Below are positions 16,119 to 26,113 of a DNA stretch of 64,000 nt, piece after piece; within the stretch, counting starts at the first letter, position 1; each line of letters starts with the position of its first letter. Source of the DNA: Nocardioides agri (lineage in GTDB: Bacteria > Actinomycetota > Actinomycetes > Propionibacteriales > Nocardioidaceae); the NCBI RefSeq assembly GCF_013778305.1, contig NZ_JACEIC010000001.1:62001-126000 (forward strand), written 5' to 3'. The position numbers and the translations under genes are program-made. The notes beneath the pieces were generated by a model that ran no database searches, was not told the origin of the DNA, and saw nothing but the letters and a program-made list of their open reading frames with translations.

Positions 16119-16787
16119 TCAGCGGGCGAACCGGTAGCCCATGCCGCGCACGGTGGCGATGCTGTCGGCGCCGAGCTTCTTGCGCAGGTAGCCGACGTAG
16201 ACGTCGACGACGTTGGAGCCGGGGTCGAAGTCCAGGCCCCAGACGTGGTCGAGGAGCTGCTCGCGGGAGAGCACCTGGCCGGGGTTCGTCATGAACATCT
16301 CCGCGAGCGCGAACTCACGCGCTGACAGCTCGACCTCGCGATCGCCGACCGCGGCCCGCCGGGTGCGGAGGTCGAGACGGACGCCGCCGTGCTCGAGGAC
16401 GTCGTCGCGCGACGCGGCGCCGCCGGCGGCCGGGCGCAGACGCAGCCGGATCCGGGCGAGCAGCTCGGCGAAACGGAACGGCTTGGGCATGTAGTCGTCG
16501 GCGCCGCCCTCGAGGGCCGAGACCGTGTCGCCCACGGAGTCGCGGGCGGTGAGCACGATGACCGGCACCCGCGAGCCCTGGGCGCGGAGCTGCTCGAGGA
16601 CCGAGAAGCCGTCCAGGCCGGGCAGCCCGATGTCGAGCACGACCAGGTCGAAGTCGCCGCTGAGCGCCCGGTCCAGGCCCACGTGGCCGTCGGCCGCGAC
16701 CGCGGTCGTGTGCCCGTCGGCGCGCAGGCCCTTGGCCACGAACGACGCGATGCGCTCCTCGTCCTCCACGATCAGGATGCGGGCCAC
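16119..16787 (-). CDS. OmpR/PhoB-family response regulator
   Basis: A 222-residue regulator: receiver domain with phosphoacceptor D52 (LVVLDIGLPGLDG), switch VIVLTARDS and KPF lysine motif, then a winged-helix effector ending VDVYVGYLRKKLG and TVRGMGYRFA. Its start lies 16 bases inside the end of the kinase gene, so the two are tightly coupled. The likely target is the 25-base motif found at 13571 and 18568 (inference from position and 11-base repeat spacing). The closest known types are MprA/CseB/TcrA-like regulators; I do not assign a specific one. Confidence 0.9.
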   Translation of the reverse strand: MARILIVEDEERIASFVAKGLRADGHTTAVAADGHVGLDRALSGDFDLVVLDIGLPGLDGFSVLEQLRAQGSRVPVIVLTARDSVGDTVSALEGGADDYMPKPFRFAELLARIRLRLRPAAGGAASRDDVLEHGGVRLDLRTRRAAVGDREVELSAREFALAEMFMTNPGQVLSREQLLDHVWGLDFDPGSNVVDVYVGYLRKKLGADSIATVRGMGYRFAR

Positions 16788-18169
16788 TCGTCCTCCAGCT
16801 TCGTCACCCGGGGCAGGGTCAGCACGAACCGCGCGCCCGGTCGTGCGTCCTCCACTGCCACCGTGCCACCGTGCGCCCGCACGATCGCGCCGACGATGGA
16901 GAGGCCGAGCCCGAAGCCCTCGTCACCAGGAGGTACGGCGGAGCGGCCGAATCGTTCGAAGATCAGCTGACGATCTGCCGCCGGCACCCCCGGGCCGGTG
17001 TCGCGGACCCAGATGCGGACGTCGGCCCCGGTCGTCGCGGACCCGATCGCGACCGGGTCGCCCGGCGCGGTGTGCTTCACGGCGTTGTCGGCGAGCTGGA
17101 GCAGCGCCTGGGTGAGCCGCTGCTCGTCGGCCTCGACCTCGGCGTCGGCGACCGCGTCGACGATCCACTCCCGGTCGCCGAGCCCGCGGGCCTTCGCCAC
17201 GACGTCGGCGGTCAGCGCGCCGACGTCGACCTGCCTGGGTCGCAGGAAGTCCGGGCGGTCGCTCTTCGCGAGCAGGATGAGGTCGCCGACCAGCCGCGCC
17301 ATCCGGTCGATCTCGTCGAGCAGCAGCAGGCGGGTCTCGGCGACGTCGTCCGGGTTGTCGGGGTCGAGCAGCTCGAGGTGGCCGCGGAGCACGGTCAGGG
17401 GCGTCTTGAGCTCGTGGCCGGCGTCGTCGAGGAACTGCCGCTGCCCCACGAACGCGGCCTCCAGCCGGTCGAGCATGCCGTTGAACGTCCGGGTCAGCGC
17501 GGTGATGTCGTCGTTCCCGGTCACCGGCAGCCGCTGCGAGAGGTCGGTCTCGGTGATGTCGTCGGCGGTCTCCCGCAGGGTGCGCAGCGGCGCGAGCAGG
17601 CGGCCGGACAGCCAGAACGCCGCGGCCGTGACGAGCAGCAGCACCAGCAGCGCGACGATCGCGTAGGTGCGCATCGTGTCGTGGAGGCCGTCGCGTGCCC
17701 GGTCGAGGTTCGTGACGACCACCAGCGCGCCGGTCTGGTCGCCCTGCTCGATCGTCTGCACGGCGACCTGGAGCTCGCCGGCGGGGGAGTCCACCCGTGC
17801 GGTGCCGTTGTCGTCGAGCAGGGGGCGTACGACGTCGCGCAGCTCGGCGCGCGACAGCGGCAGGTCGCCGACCGACTGGGCACTGACGTCGTCGTCCCAC
17901 CAGCCGAGCAGCAGCTCGTCGTCGTCGGGCACGTTGCGCTCCAGGAAGAGCCGGATCATCGCCTCGACGCTGGCGAAGGGCCGGTCGCTCGCGCGGTCGA
18001 ACTCGCCGAGCTCGGCGAACTCCTGGTCGACCTCCGCCGCGATCTCCTGGTCGAGGCGGCGCGACTCGATCGTGAAGACGACGACGCCGGCCAGGACGAG
18101 GCCGGCGAGGACGAGGACCGCCACGGTCGCGGTGATGCGAGCCCGGACGGAGACGCTAGTCGTCCTCAC
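16772..18169 (-). CDS. Sensor histidine kinase, two membrane helices
   Basis: A 465-residue HisKA/HATPase kinase. The GTG at 18169 (VRTTSVSVRARITATVAV) fits the membrane-helix start and overlaps the upstream gene by 14 bases; longer starts add Ala/Thr-rich nonsense. TM1 lies near residues 10-32, followed by an external region rich in acidic residues (NVPDDDELLLGWWDDDV), TM2, a HAMP domain (LLAPLRTLRE), H-box DAGHELKTPLTVLRGHLELL and N/G boxes (DNAVKHT, DTGPGVP, GFGLGLSIV). It phosphorylates the regulator at 16119. The acidic sensor loop suggests cation or envelope sensing (inference). Confidence 0.88.
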   Translation of the reverse strand: MRTTSVSVRARITATVAVLVLAGLVLAGVVVFTIESRRLDQEIAAEVDQEFAELGEFDRASDRPFASVEAMIRLFLERNVPDDDELLLGWWDDDVSAQSVGDLPLSRAELRDVVRPLLDDNGTARVDSPAGELQVAVQTIEQGDQTGALVVVTNLDRARDGLHDTMRTYAIVALLVLLLVTAAAFWLSGRLLAPLRTLRETADDITETDLSQRLPVTGNDDITALTRTFNGMLDRLEAAFVGQRQFLDDAGHELKTPLTVLRGHLELLDPDNPDDVAETRLLLLDEIDRMARLVGDLILLAKSDRPDFLRPRQVDVGALTADVVAKARGLGDREWIVDAVADAEVEADEQRLTQALLQLADNAVKHTAPGDPVAIGSATTGADVRIWVRDTGPGVPAADRQLIFERFGRSAVPPGDEGFGLGLSIVGAIVRAHGGTVAVEDARPGARFVLTLPRVTKLEDEWPAS

Positions 18170-18533
18170 CGCCGCCGGGTCCGCTGTGGTCCTCGCCGCC
18201 GCCACCGCCGCCACCGCCACTGCCGTGGCCGCTGTGGTCCTCGCCGTCGTCGTCACCGTGGTCGTCGCGGTCGTCGGAGTCCTCGTAGTCGGGGACGATC
18301 ACCTCGACGTCGTCGTCGTCCGGCGTGGCCGACGGCGCGGGCGGCTCGGTCGGGGGCGTGGGGGTCGGTCGCGGCGTCGGACTGCTCGGCTGGGTCGGCT
18401 CGGGCTCCTCGATCACGATCGTCTCGCGCGGTGCCGGCTCCTCGGTGGCGGACGCCGCCAGCGAGCCCACGACGTACGCCGTCATCGGGGCGACCACGGC
18501 CACCCCGAGCAGCACCTTCCAGATCGTCCTCAT
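18156..18533 (-). CDS. Small exported acidic/Gly/His-rich protein, 125 aa
   Basis: An N-terminal hydrophobic segment (MRTIWKVLLGVAVVAPMTAY) acts as signal or anchor, followed by a Pro/Thr-rich linker and a tail dominated by Asp, His and Gly, with an eight-Gly run near residues 107-114. It is probably a disordered surface or secreted protein. Its stop overlaps the GTG of the histidine kinase gene, making a three-gene operon acidic protein - kinase - regulator. Copy B of the 25-base motif lies 34 bases upstream. Metal or matrix binding is a guess from composition. The family is unknown to me. Confidence 0.7.
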   Translation of the reverse strand: MRTIWKVLLGVAVVAPMTAYVVGSLAASATEEPAPRETIVIEEPEPTQPSSPTPRPTPTPPTEPPAPSATPDDDDVEVIVPDYEDSDDRDDHGDDDGEDHSGHGSGGGGGGGGEDHSGPGGGEDD

Positions 18534-18567
18534 GTCGGCACCATCCTCCCCGATCGTGGGGCGTCGG

Positions 18568-18592
18568 TGAGAGGTCGATGAGAGGACTCTCA
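18568..18592 (-). promoter_or_regulatory. 25-base two-component operator, copy B
   Basis: Read on the minus strand the site is TGAGAG-N3-TCTCATC-N5-CTCA, identical in spacing to copy A at 13571. CTCTCA occurs twice at 11-base spacing on the minus strand, and the site also contains the inverted repeat CGATGAGAG-GA-CTCTCATCG (18576-18595). Its place in front of the acidic protein/kinase/regulator operon suggests autoregulation by the OmpR-family regulator. Confidence 0.55.
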
Positions 18593-18607
18593 TCGGCCGA
18601 TGCTGGC

Positions 18608-18613
18608 TACAGT
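18608..18613 (+). promoter_or_regulatory. Putative leaderless -10 box (TACAGT)
   Basis: TACAGT ends 7 bases before ATG 18621 of the acyl-CoA ligase gene. It supports that start over the ATG at 18600, which lies upstream of the -10 box. Confidence 0.45.
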
Positions 18614-18620
18614 GACGGAC

Positions 18621-20165
<1,545 letters not shown>

Positions 20166-20177
20166 GCACCGGGCCGA

Positions 20178-20183
20178 TAGCCT
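20178..20183 (+). promoter_or_regulatory. Putative leaderless -10 box (TAGCCT)
   Basis: TAGCCT ends exactly 6 bases before ATG 20190, the start of the Nif3-like gene, with no SD between them. Confidence 0.5.
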
Positions 20184-20189
20184 CGACCC

Positions 20190-21308
20190 ATGCCCGCGCT
20201 CGAGGACGTCGTCGACCTGCTGCACGGGTGGTACCCGCCCGCGACGGCGGACTCCTGGGACGCCGTCGGCCTGGTGCTCGGCCACCCGATCGACCAGGTC
20301 GGCAAGGTGCTCTTCGCGGTCGACCCGACGATCGAGGTGGCGCGCGAGGCGGCGGGGTGGGGTGCGGACCTGCTGGTCGTCCACCACCCGCTCTTCCTCA
20401 AGCCCGTCCACGGCTTCGCGGCCACCACGCCCAAGGGCCGCACGCTCGCCACGCTGGCGGGGGCCGGCTGCGCGCTGCTGACCGCACACACCAACGCCGA
20501 CCAGGCGGTGGCCGGGGTCTCCGAGTCGCTCGCGCTCGCGATCGGGCTCACCGACCTCGAGCCCATCCAAGCGGCGCCGGCGGCGCCGATGGACAAGCTC
20601 ACGACCTACGTCCCGGCCGCCGACGCCCCCGCGATGCGGGTCGCGCTCGCCGCGGCAGGCGCCGGCCGCATCGGCGACTACGACCACGCGTCGTTCTCGA
20701 CGCCGGGTGAGGGCCGCTTCCGGCCGCTCGAGGGCGCGAACCCGACCATCGGCACGGTGGGCGAGGTGGAGACCGTCGCCGAGGAGCGGGTCGAGGTCGT
20801 GCTCCCGCGGTCCCGCCGCGCGTCCGTCGTCCGCGCGATGCTCGCCGCCCACCCCTACGAGGAGCCGGCCTTCGACGTCGTCGAGATGGTCGACCCGGGC
20901 ACGGCGCCGACCGGCACCGGGCGGATCGGCGACCTCGCCCCGACCACGCTGCGCCGGCTGGCTGAGACGGTGGCCGCGGCACTGCCCGAGACCGCCCATG
21001 GCGTGCGTGTCGGCGGCGACCCGGAGCGCGTCGTACGCCGGGTCGCGGTGTGCGGCGGGGCCGGCGACTTCCTCCTCGACGCGGTAGCGCGCACCGACGC
21101 CGACGTCTACCTGACCAGCGACCTGCGGCACCACCCGGCCGCGGAGTTCCTCGAGAAGGGCGGCCCCGCACTGGTCGACGTGGCGCACTGGGCGGCCGAG
21201 TGGACCTGGCTGCCGGTGGTCGAGGCGCGGCTGCGCGAGGCACTGGGCGATACTTTGGAGACCCGTGTCAGCACGATCTGCACGGACCCCTGGACGTTCC
21301 GTAGCTGA
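20190..21308 (+). CDS. Nif3-like dinuclear metal-centre protein (DUF34)
   Basis: A 372-residue NIF3/YbgI family protein: the metal-ligand signatures SWDAVGLVLG, VDPTIEVAREA, LLVVHHPLFLK (paired His), TAHTNADQA, and the C-terminal DVAHWAAEW. There is a PII-like insert (roughly residues 130-235) between the two halves, as in longer family members. The family forms hexameric rings with two metals; GTP cyclohydrolase-like activity has been proposed but the physiological role is unsettled. It leads the conserved actinobacterial set Nif3 - zinc ribbon - RNase H/phosphatase. Confidence 0.9.
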   Translation: MPALEDVVDLLHGWYPPATADSWDAVGLVLGHPIDQVGKVLFAVDPTIEVAREAAGWGADLLVVHHPLFLKPVHGFAATTPKGRTLATLAGAGCALLTAHTNADQAVAGVSESLALAIGLTDLEPIQAAPAAPMDKLTTYVPAADAPAMRVALAAAGAGRIGDYDHASFSTPGEGRFRPLEGANPTIGTVGEVETVAEERVEVVLPRSRRASVVRAMLAAHPYEEPAFDVVEMVDPGTAPTGTGRIGDLAPTTLRRLAETVAAALPETAHGVRVGGDPERVVRRVAVCGGAGDFLLDAVARTDADVYLTSDLRHHPAAEFLEKGGPALVDVAHWAAEWTWLPVVEARLREALGDTLETRVSTICTDPWTFRS

Positions 21309-21312
21309 GGAG
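21307..21312 (+). promoter_or_regulatory. Shine-Dalgarno GAGGAG deciding a CTG start
   Basis: GAGGAG sits 6 bases before CTG 21319, ideal SD spacing. No ATG, GTG or TTG lies at the conserved protein start (the family's MKADPAAQ), so CTG is the most likely start codon of the zinc-ribbon gene. Confidence 0.6.
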
Positions 21313-21318
21313 AACCCC

Positions 21319-22062
21319 CTGAAAGCCGACCCCGCCGCCCAACTGAAGCTGCTCGACGTCCAGCAGCTCGACGCCACGATCGACCAGCTGCGCCACCAGC
21401 GGGCCACGCTGCCGGAGATCGCGGAGATCGCCGAGCTCCAGGCGAAGCGCACCGATGTCGAGAACCTCGCCCGCGACGCCCGGATCGTGGTGGACGACCT
21501 CACCCTGGAGCAGCAGAAGGTCGACACCGACGTCGAGGCCGTCAAGGCGCGACGCACCCGCGACCGCGACCGCATGGACAAGGGCCTGATCACCAACCCC
21601 AAGGATCTGGAGCGGATGGGGCACGAGCTCGAGTCGCTCGAGCGCCGGATCTCGACCCTCGAGGACGAGGAGCTCGAGCTGATGGAGCGGCTCGAGGAGG
21701 CCCAGGCCGGGCTGGCCAAGCTCGAGGGCATGGTCGCCGAGACCGACGAGCGGCTCGTCGCCCTCGCCGCCGCGCGGGACGAGAAGCTCGGCGATCTCGA
21801 GGAGCGGCTGCAGGAGGTCCAGGGCCGACGCGGGCCGGCGGCCGAGGGGCTGCCCGAGGACCTGCTGGCGCTCTACGGCCGGCTGCGGGAGCAGAAGGGC
21901 GGCGTCGGCGCGGCGGCCCTGCGGGCGCGCGAGTGCGGCGGCTGCCGGCTGACCATCGACTCCGTCGAGCTGACCCGGATCAAGGGCCTGCCTGACGACG
22001 AGGTGGTCCGCTGCGAGGAGTGCCAGCGGATCCTGGTGCGGACCGCCGAGTCCGGGCTGTGA
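21319..22062 (+). CDS. Coiled-coil protein with C4 zinc ribbon (DUF164/CT398-like)
   Basis: A 247-residue protein: a long antiparallel coiled coil (residues about 10-185, rich in LEE/RLEE heptads) capped by a C4 zinc ribbon (CGGC and CEEC, spaced about 30). This is the actinobacterial homologue of the CT398/FlaC-type proteins, thought to act as adaptor; its function is unknown. The start is a CTG with strong SD at 21307, since upstream starts lie inside the Nif3 gene. The stop overlaps the next GTG (GTGA). It is the middle gene of the Nif3 - ribbon - RNase H operon. Confidence 0.85.
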   Translation: MKADPAAQLKLLDVQQLDATIDQLRHQRATLPEIAEIAELQAKRTDVENLARDARIVVDDLTLEQQKVDTDVEAVKARRTRDRDRMDKGLITNPKDLERMGHELESLERRISTLEDEELELMERLEEAQAGLAKLEGMVAETDERLVALAAARDEKLGDLEERLQEVQGRRGPAAEGLPEDLLALYGRLREQKGGVGAAALRARECGGCRLTIDSVELTRIKGLPDDEVVRCEECQRILVRTAESGL

Positions 22063-23237
22063 CCGGCCCCCGCGCCGTCGTCATCGAGGCCGACGGCGGA
22101 TCGCGGGGCAACCCCGGTCCGGCGGCGTACGGCGCGGTGCTGCGGGACGCGGAGACCGGCGCCGTCATCGCCGAGGACGGCAGCACGCTGGGGATCGCGA
22201 CCAACAACGTCGCGGAGTACTCCGGGCTGATCGCCGGGCTCAAGATGGCCGCCGACCTCGCCCCGGGCGCCGCGGTCGAGGTGCGGATGGACTCCAAGCT
22301 CGTCGTCGAGCAGATGTCCGGTCGCTGGCAGGTCAAGCACCCGGGCATGAAGCCGCTGCACGCCGAGGCCTCGCGCCTCGCGCCGGCCGGCACGGCGTAC
22401 ACCTGGGTGCCGCGGGCGCAGAACGCGCACGCCGACCGGCTCGCCAACGAGGCGCTCGACGGCACCCGCGACGGCGTCACCGTCGCCTGGGAGCAGGAGC
22501 CGGAGTCCGTCGCCGAGGCGGTGCAGGACCCCGACACGCAGCCGCGGTCGATGCAGGAGCAGGCCCGCGGCTGGTCCGGCGGCACCGACCGGCCGACCAC
22601 CGTCGTCCTGGTGCGGCACGGCGTCACCCCGCACACGAAGGAGAAGCGGTTCTCCGGCGGCCTCGCGTCGGCCAACCCCGGCCTCAGCGACGAGGGCCGG
22701 GCGCAGATCCGGGCGGTCGCCGACTGGCTCTCGCCGATCGCGGACCGCGTCGACGCGATCGTCGCCTCGCCGGTGCGTCGGACGCGGGAGTCGGCCGAGA
22801 TCATCGCCGAGGTGCTCGGGCACGCGGTCGAGGAGGAGCCGGGCTTCGCGGAGATGGAGTTCGGCGCGTGGGACGGGATGACCTTCGCCGAGGTGGGGGA
22901 GCGCTACCCCGACGAGCTGACGACGTGGCTGGGCTCGCTCGACCACGCGCCCGGCGGCGGGGAGTCCTTCCGCACCGTCCAGGAGCGCGTCCGCGCCGGA
23001 CTCGGGCGGCTGCTGGAGGCCCACGCCGGCCGCACGGTCGTGGTCGTCAGCCACGTGACGCCGATCAAGACGCTCGTGGCCGAGGCGCTGGACGCCCCGC
23101 TGGAGGCGGTCTTCCGGATGGAGCTCACGCCGGCGTCGGTGACGGTGCTCGCGTGGTTCGGCGACCGGCCGTCGATGCGGATGTACAACGCGCTGCCGCC
23201 GGGCAACGACCTCTTCTCGACCGCCTCGACCTGGTGA
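22059..23237 (+). CDS. Bifunctional RNase HI / acid phosphatase
   Basis: A 392-residue fusion. The N-terminal RNase HI domain carries D (EADGGSRGNPGPAAYG), E (NNVAEYSGL) and D (RMDSKLVVEQ), and cuts RNA in RNA-DNA hybrids. The C-terminal histidine phosphatase domain carries VLVRHGVTPHT with the catalytic His, and the second VVSHVTPIK. This is the Rv2228c-type fusion, whose phosphatase part was linked to alpha-ribazole-phosphate (CobC-like) activity. The GTG 22059 overlaps the previous stop. Confidence 0.92.
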   Translation: MTGPRAVVIEADGGSRGNPGPAAYGAVLRDAETGAVIAEDGSTLGIATNNVAEYSGLIAGLKMAADLAPGAAVEVRMDSKLVVEQMSGRWQVKHPGMKPLHAEASRLAPAGTAYTWVPRAQNAHADRLANEALDGTRDGVTVAWEQEPESVAEAVQDPDTQPRSMQEQARGWSGGTDRPTTVVLVRHGVTPHTKEKRFSGGLASANPGLSDEGRAQIRAVADWLSPIADRVDAIVASPVRRTRESAEIIAEVLGHAVEEEPGFAEMEFGAWDGMTFAEVGERYPDELTTWLGSLDHAPGGGESFRTVQERVRAGLGRLLEAHAGRTVVVVSHVTPIKTLVAEALDAPLEAVFRMELTPASVTVLAWFGDRPSMRMYNALPPGNDLFSTASTW

Positions 23238-23993
23238 CTACAGCTCGCTGACGACGACGTCGAGGCGCGAGCCGTCGACCTCGACCACCCAGCCGAGGTC
23301 CCGGAGCGCGTCGGCCAGCCTCCCGGGGGTGCGCGGGTCCGCCCCCGCCTCGAGGAGGGCCCGGACGATCCGCCCCTTCGTGGCCTTGTTGAAGTGGCTG
23401 ACGACCTTGCGGGTGCCCTGGTGCTCGTGCAGCACCCGCACGGTCGCGGCGCGCACGCCCGCCGGCCGCCAGAACGCGACGTACGTGCCGCTGCGCAGGT
23501 CGACGAGCAGCCCCGAGCCGACCGCGTCGGTGATGACCTCACCCAGCTCCTCGCGCCAGACGCCCGCGACCGCGCCGAGGCCGGGCAGGGTGGTGTCGCC
23601 GGAGAGGCGGTACGCCGGGATCCGGTCGCTCGGCCGCACCAGCCCGAAGAGGCTGGAGGTGACCGCGAGCCGCGCGGTCGCGCGGCGCTTGGCCGCCGTC
23701 GAGAGCGTGGCCACGTCCAGGGCGTCGTACAGGACCCCGGTGTAGACCTGGTCCGCGCGCGCGGTCGGGTTGCCGCGCAGGCCGCGGTTGAGCTCGACCA
23801 GGTCGAGCTGGGTGCTGCCGATGCCGAGCGTCTTCGCGGCGACGTCGGGGTCGCCCTCGCACAGCTCGACGAGCGCGTCGAGCACCCGCCCGCGGGCGGC
23901 GGTGAGCGGGGCGAAGTCGAGGCCGGCGAGGTCGAGCGGCTTGCCGCGGCGCGGCGCGGCCTTGCCCTCGCTGGGCGGCAGCAGGATCAGCAC
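23238..23993 (-). CDS. yaaA: YaaA-family peroxide stress protein (UPF0246)
   Basis: A 251-residue protein with the family opening LILLPPSEGK, then DVATLS, LYDALD-type and C-terminal SHFNKATKGRIVRAL (the KxxKG motif). E. coli YaaA lowers free iron during H2O2 stress and binds DNA; the actinobacterial role is inferred. It is convergent with the RNase H gene, with adjacent stops at 23237/23238. The peroxidase-like gene on the other side of its promoter (24048) may reflect a shared oxidative theme (inference). Confidence 0.85.
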   Translation of the reverse strand: MLILLPPSEGKAAPRRGKPLDLAGLDFAPLTAARGRVLDALVELCEGDPDVAAKTLGIGSTQLDLVELNRGLRGNPTARADQVYTGVLYDALDVATLSTAAKRRATARLAVTSSLFGLVRPSDRIPAYRLSGDTTLPGLGAVAGVWREELGEVITDAVGSGLLVDLRSGTYVAFWRPAGVRAATVRVLHEHQGTRKVVSHFNKATKGRIVRALLEAGADPRTPGRLADALRDLGWVVEVDGSRLDVVVSEL

Positions 23994-24047
23994 CGGAGGA
24001 GTCTCCCAGAGGTGTCACAGACCGCCCGCGGCCGGTGTCTTGATGGC

Positions 24048-24524
24048 ATGACCGAGACACGATTCGACCTCTTCGGCTCCGAGCTCATGACGGGCTTCGT
24101 CCGACGCTTCCAGGGCGCCTCGCGCGTCGTCACCGAGTCCACCCTCCCCCCGACCGTGCAGGAGCTGGTCAAGGTCCGCGCCAGCCAGGTCAACGGCTGC
24201 GGGATGTGTATCGACATGCACGTCAAGGACGCGCTGGCCGCCGGCGAGGACCAGACCCGGCTCTTCCTCGTCGCCGCCTGGCGCGACGCCACGGTGTTCA
24301 CCGAGGCCGAGCGGGCCGCCCTCGCGCTGGCCGAGGAGGGCACCCGCCTCGCCGACGCCTCGACCGGCGTCAGCGAGGAGACCTGGCAGGCGGTGCGCAA
24401 GCACTACGACGACGAGCAGGTCGCCGCGCTGATCGCGATCATCGCCGTGATCAACGCCTGGAACCGGCTCAACGTCATCGCCGGCACGCCCGCCGGGGGC
24501 TACCAGCCCGGGATGTTCGGCTGA
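24048..24524 (+). CDS. AhpD-like carboxymuconolactone decarboxylase family protein
   Basis: A 158-residue all-helical protein with the redox motif C51-x2-C54-x3-H58 (NGCGMCIDMH), the signature of AhpD-like alkylhydroperoxidases, then AWRDATVFTEAERAALALAE and NAWNRLNVIAG. AhpD reduces peroxide-linked lipoyl partners; many family members have unknown substrates. The ATG at 24048 is the natural start (MTETRFDLF). It is divergent from yaaA across 54 bases. Confidence 0.87.
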   Translation: MTETRFDLFGSELMTGFVRRFQGASRVVTESTLPPTVQELVKVRASQVNGCGMCIDMHVKDALAAGEDQTRLFLVAAWRDATVFTEAERAALALAEEGTRLADASTGVSEETWQAVRKHYDDEQVAALIAIIAVINAWNRLNVIAGTPAGGYQPGMFG

Positions 24525-24552
24525 CGGGCGTTTCGCTCGGCGTACCGATGGC

Positions 24553-24558
24553 TAGGGT
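24553..24558 (+). promoter_or_regulatory. Putative leaderless -10 box (TAGGGT)
   Basis: TAGGGT ends 6 bases before ATG 24565 of the RNB nuclease gene; there is no SD. Confidence 0.5.
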
Positions 24559-24564
24559 GCCGGT

Positions 24565-26013
24565 ATGCCGAGCAGCCGCGTGGTCCGGGTCCGGTCCGTC
24601 GATGACGGGGTGGCCGGTGCCGCGCTGCGCGAGGGCATCGAGCGCATCCAGTCCGAGCTCGGGGTGTCGGCGTCGTTCCCGCCGGACGTGACGGCGGCGG
24701 CGGAGGCGGCCGCGGCGGCGCCGCGGCTGCCCGACCTCGACCGCACCGACCTGCCGCTCGTGACCATCGACCCCGAGGGTGCGCGGGACCTCGACCAGGC
24801 GCTGCACATCGAGCGGTCCGACGACGGCTACGTCGTCCACTACGCGATCGCCGACGTCGCCGCGTTCGTGCAGGCCGGGGATCCGGTCGACCTCGAGGCC
24901 AACCGGCGCGGCGAGACGCTCTACGGCGCGGACACGAAGGTCCCGCTGCACCCGCCGGTGCTCAGCGAGGACGCCGCGTCGCTGCTGCCGGACCAGGTGC
25001 GGCCGGCGCTGCTGTGGACCATCCGGCTGGACGCCGAGGGGGCCCGCACCGACGTGCACGTCGAGCGGGCCGTCGTACGCTCCACGGCGCAGCTCAGCTA
25101 CGTCGAGGCGCAGGCCGCGATCGACGCGGGCACGGCCGTGGAGTCGCTGCTGCTGCTGCGCGAGGTCGGCGAGCGCCGGATCACCCGCGAGGCCGTCCGT
25201 GGCGGCGTCTCCCTGCCCCTGCCGGAGCAGGAGGTCGACATCGACGGCGGCCGCTGGCGGCTGGAGTTCCGCAAGCAGCTGCCGGTGGAGCTGTGGAACG
25301 CGCAGATCTCGCTCCTCACCGGCTTCGCCGCCGCCGACCTGATGCTCTACGCGCGGATCGGGCTGCTGCGCACGCTGCCGCCGCCGGACCCGCACGACGT
25401 GCAGCGCCTGCACCGCACCGCCCGGGCGCTCGGCATCAGCTGGCCCGCCGAGCAGCTCTACCCCGACTTCATCCGCACCCTGGACCCGTCGATCCCGGCC
25501 CACGCCGCGATGGTGAACGCGTGCACCCGGCTGCTGCGCGGCAGCGGCTACGTCGCCTTCGACGGCGAGACCCCCGAGCAGCCGCTGCACTCGGCGCTCG
25601 CCGAGGAGTACGCCCACGTCACCGCCCCGCTGCGCCGGCTCGGCGACCGCTACGCCGGCGAGGTCTGCCTCGCCCTGTGCGCGGGCACCGAGGTGCCCGA
25701 CTGGGTGCGCGCAGCCCTGCCCGGGCTGCCGAAGACGCTCCAGGCCTCGGGACAGAAGGCGCACGCCTACGAGCGAGCGGTGCTCGACCTCGTCGAGGCG
25801 GGCGTGCTCGCGGACGAGGTCGGCTCGGAGTTCTCCGGGGTGGTGGTCGACATCGACGAGGACGACGCGCGCCGTGGCGTGGTCGTCGTCCACGACCCCG
25901 ATGTCGAGGCGCGGGTCGTGGGGGAGCGGCCGCTGCCGCTCGGCACCGACGTGCGGGTGCGGCTCACCGTCGCCGACGTGGCAACCCGGCGGGTCGAGTT
26001 CGAGCTCGTCTGA
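24565..26013 (+). CDS. RNB-domain ribonuclease (RNase II/R family, short form)
   Basis: A 482-residue exoribonuclease: catalytic RNB motif TIDPEGARDLDQAL with the acidic metal ligands, YAIADVAAFVQAGDPVD, and EEYAHVTAPLRRLGDRYA. RNase II/R degrade RNA 3' to 5'. Compared with RNase R (over 700 residues), the N-terminal cold-shock domains and C-terminal S1/basic tail are short or missing, as is usual for this actinobacterial type. It is probably a single-gene unit. Confidence 0.87.
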   Translation: MPSSRVVRVRSVDDGVAGAALREGIERIQSELGVSASFPPDVTAAAEAAAAAPRLPDLDRTDLPLVTIDPEGARDLDQALHIERSDDGYVVHYAIADVAAFVQAGDPVDLEANRRGETLYGADTKVPLHPPVLSEDAASLLPDQVRPALLWTIRLDAEGARTDVHVERAVVRSTAQLSYVEAQAAIDAGTAVESLLLLREVGERRITREAVRGGVSLPLPEQEVDIDGGRWRLEFRKQLPVELWNAQISLLTGFAAADLMLYARIGLLRTLPPPDPHDVQRLHRTARALGISWPAEQLYPDFIRTLDPSIPAHAAMVNACTRLLRGSGYVAFDGETPEQPLHSALAEEYAHVTAPLRRLGDRYAGEVCLALCAGTEVPDWVRAALPGLPKTLQASGQKAHAYERAVLDLVEAGVLADEVGSEFSGVVVDIDEDDARRGVVVVHDPDVEARVVGERPLPLGTDVRVRLTVADVATRRVEFELV

Positions 26014-26113
26014 GCGATAGATGGGTGGCTGCTCCCCATGTGCCGCGGCGCGCGCGGCGGGAGTGTTGGAGCACCGACGGCACGAGGCCGCGGACCAACC
26101 CGAAGGAGTAGTC

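Noticed and set aside
18180-18310. Repeat array or CRISPR-like tract in the GCCGCC/GTCGTC-rich stretch
   Set aside because: It is the codon repetition of Gly, Asp and His runs in the acidic exported protein. No regular repeat-spacer unit was seen anywhere in the window.
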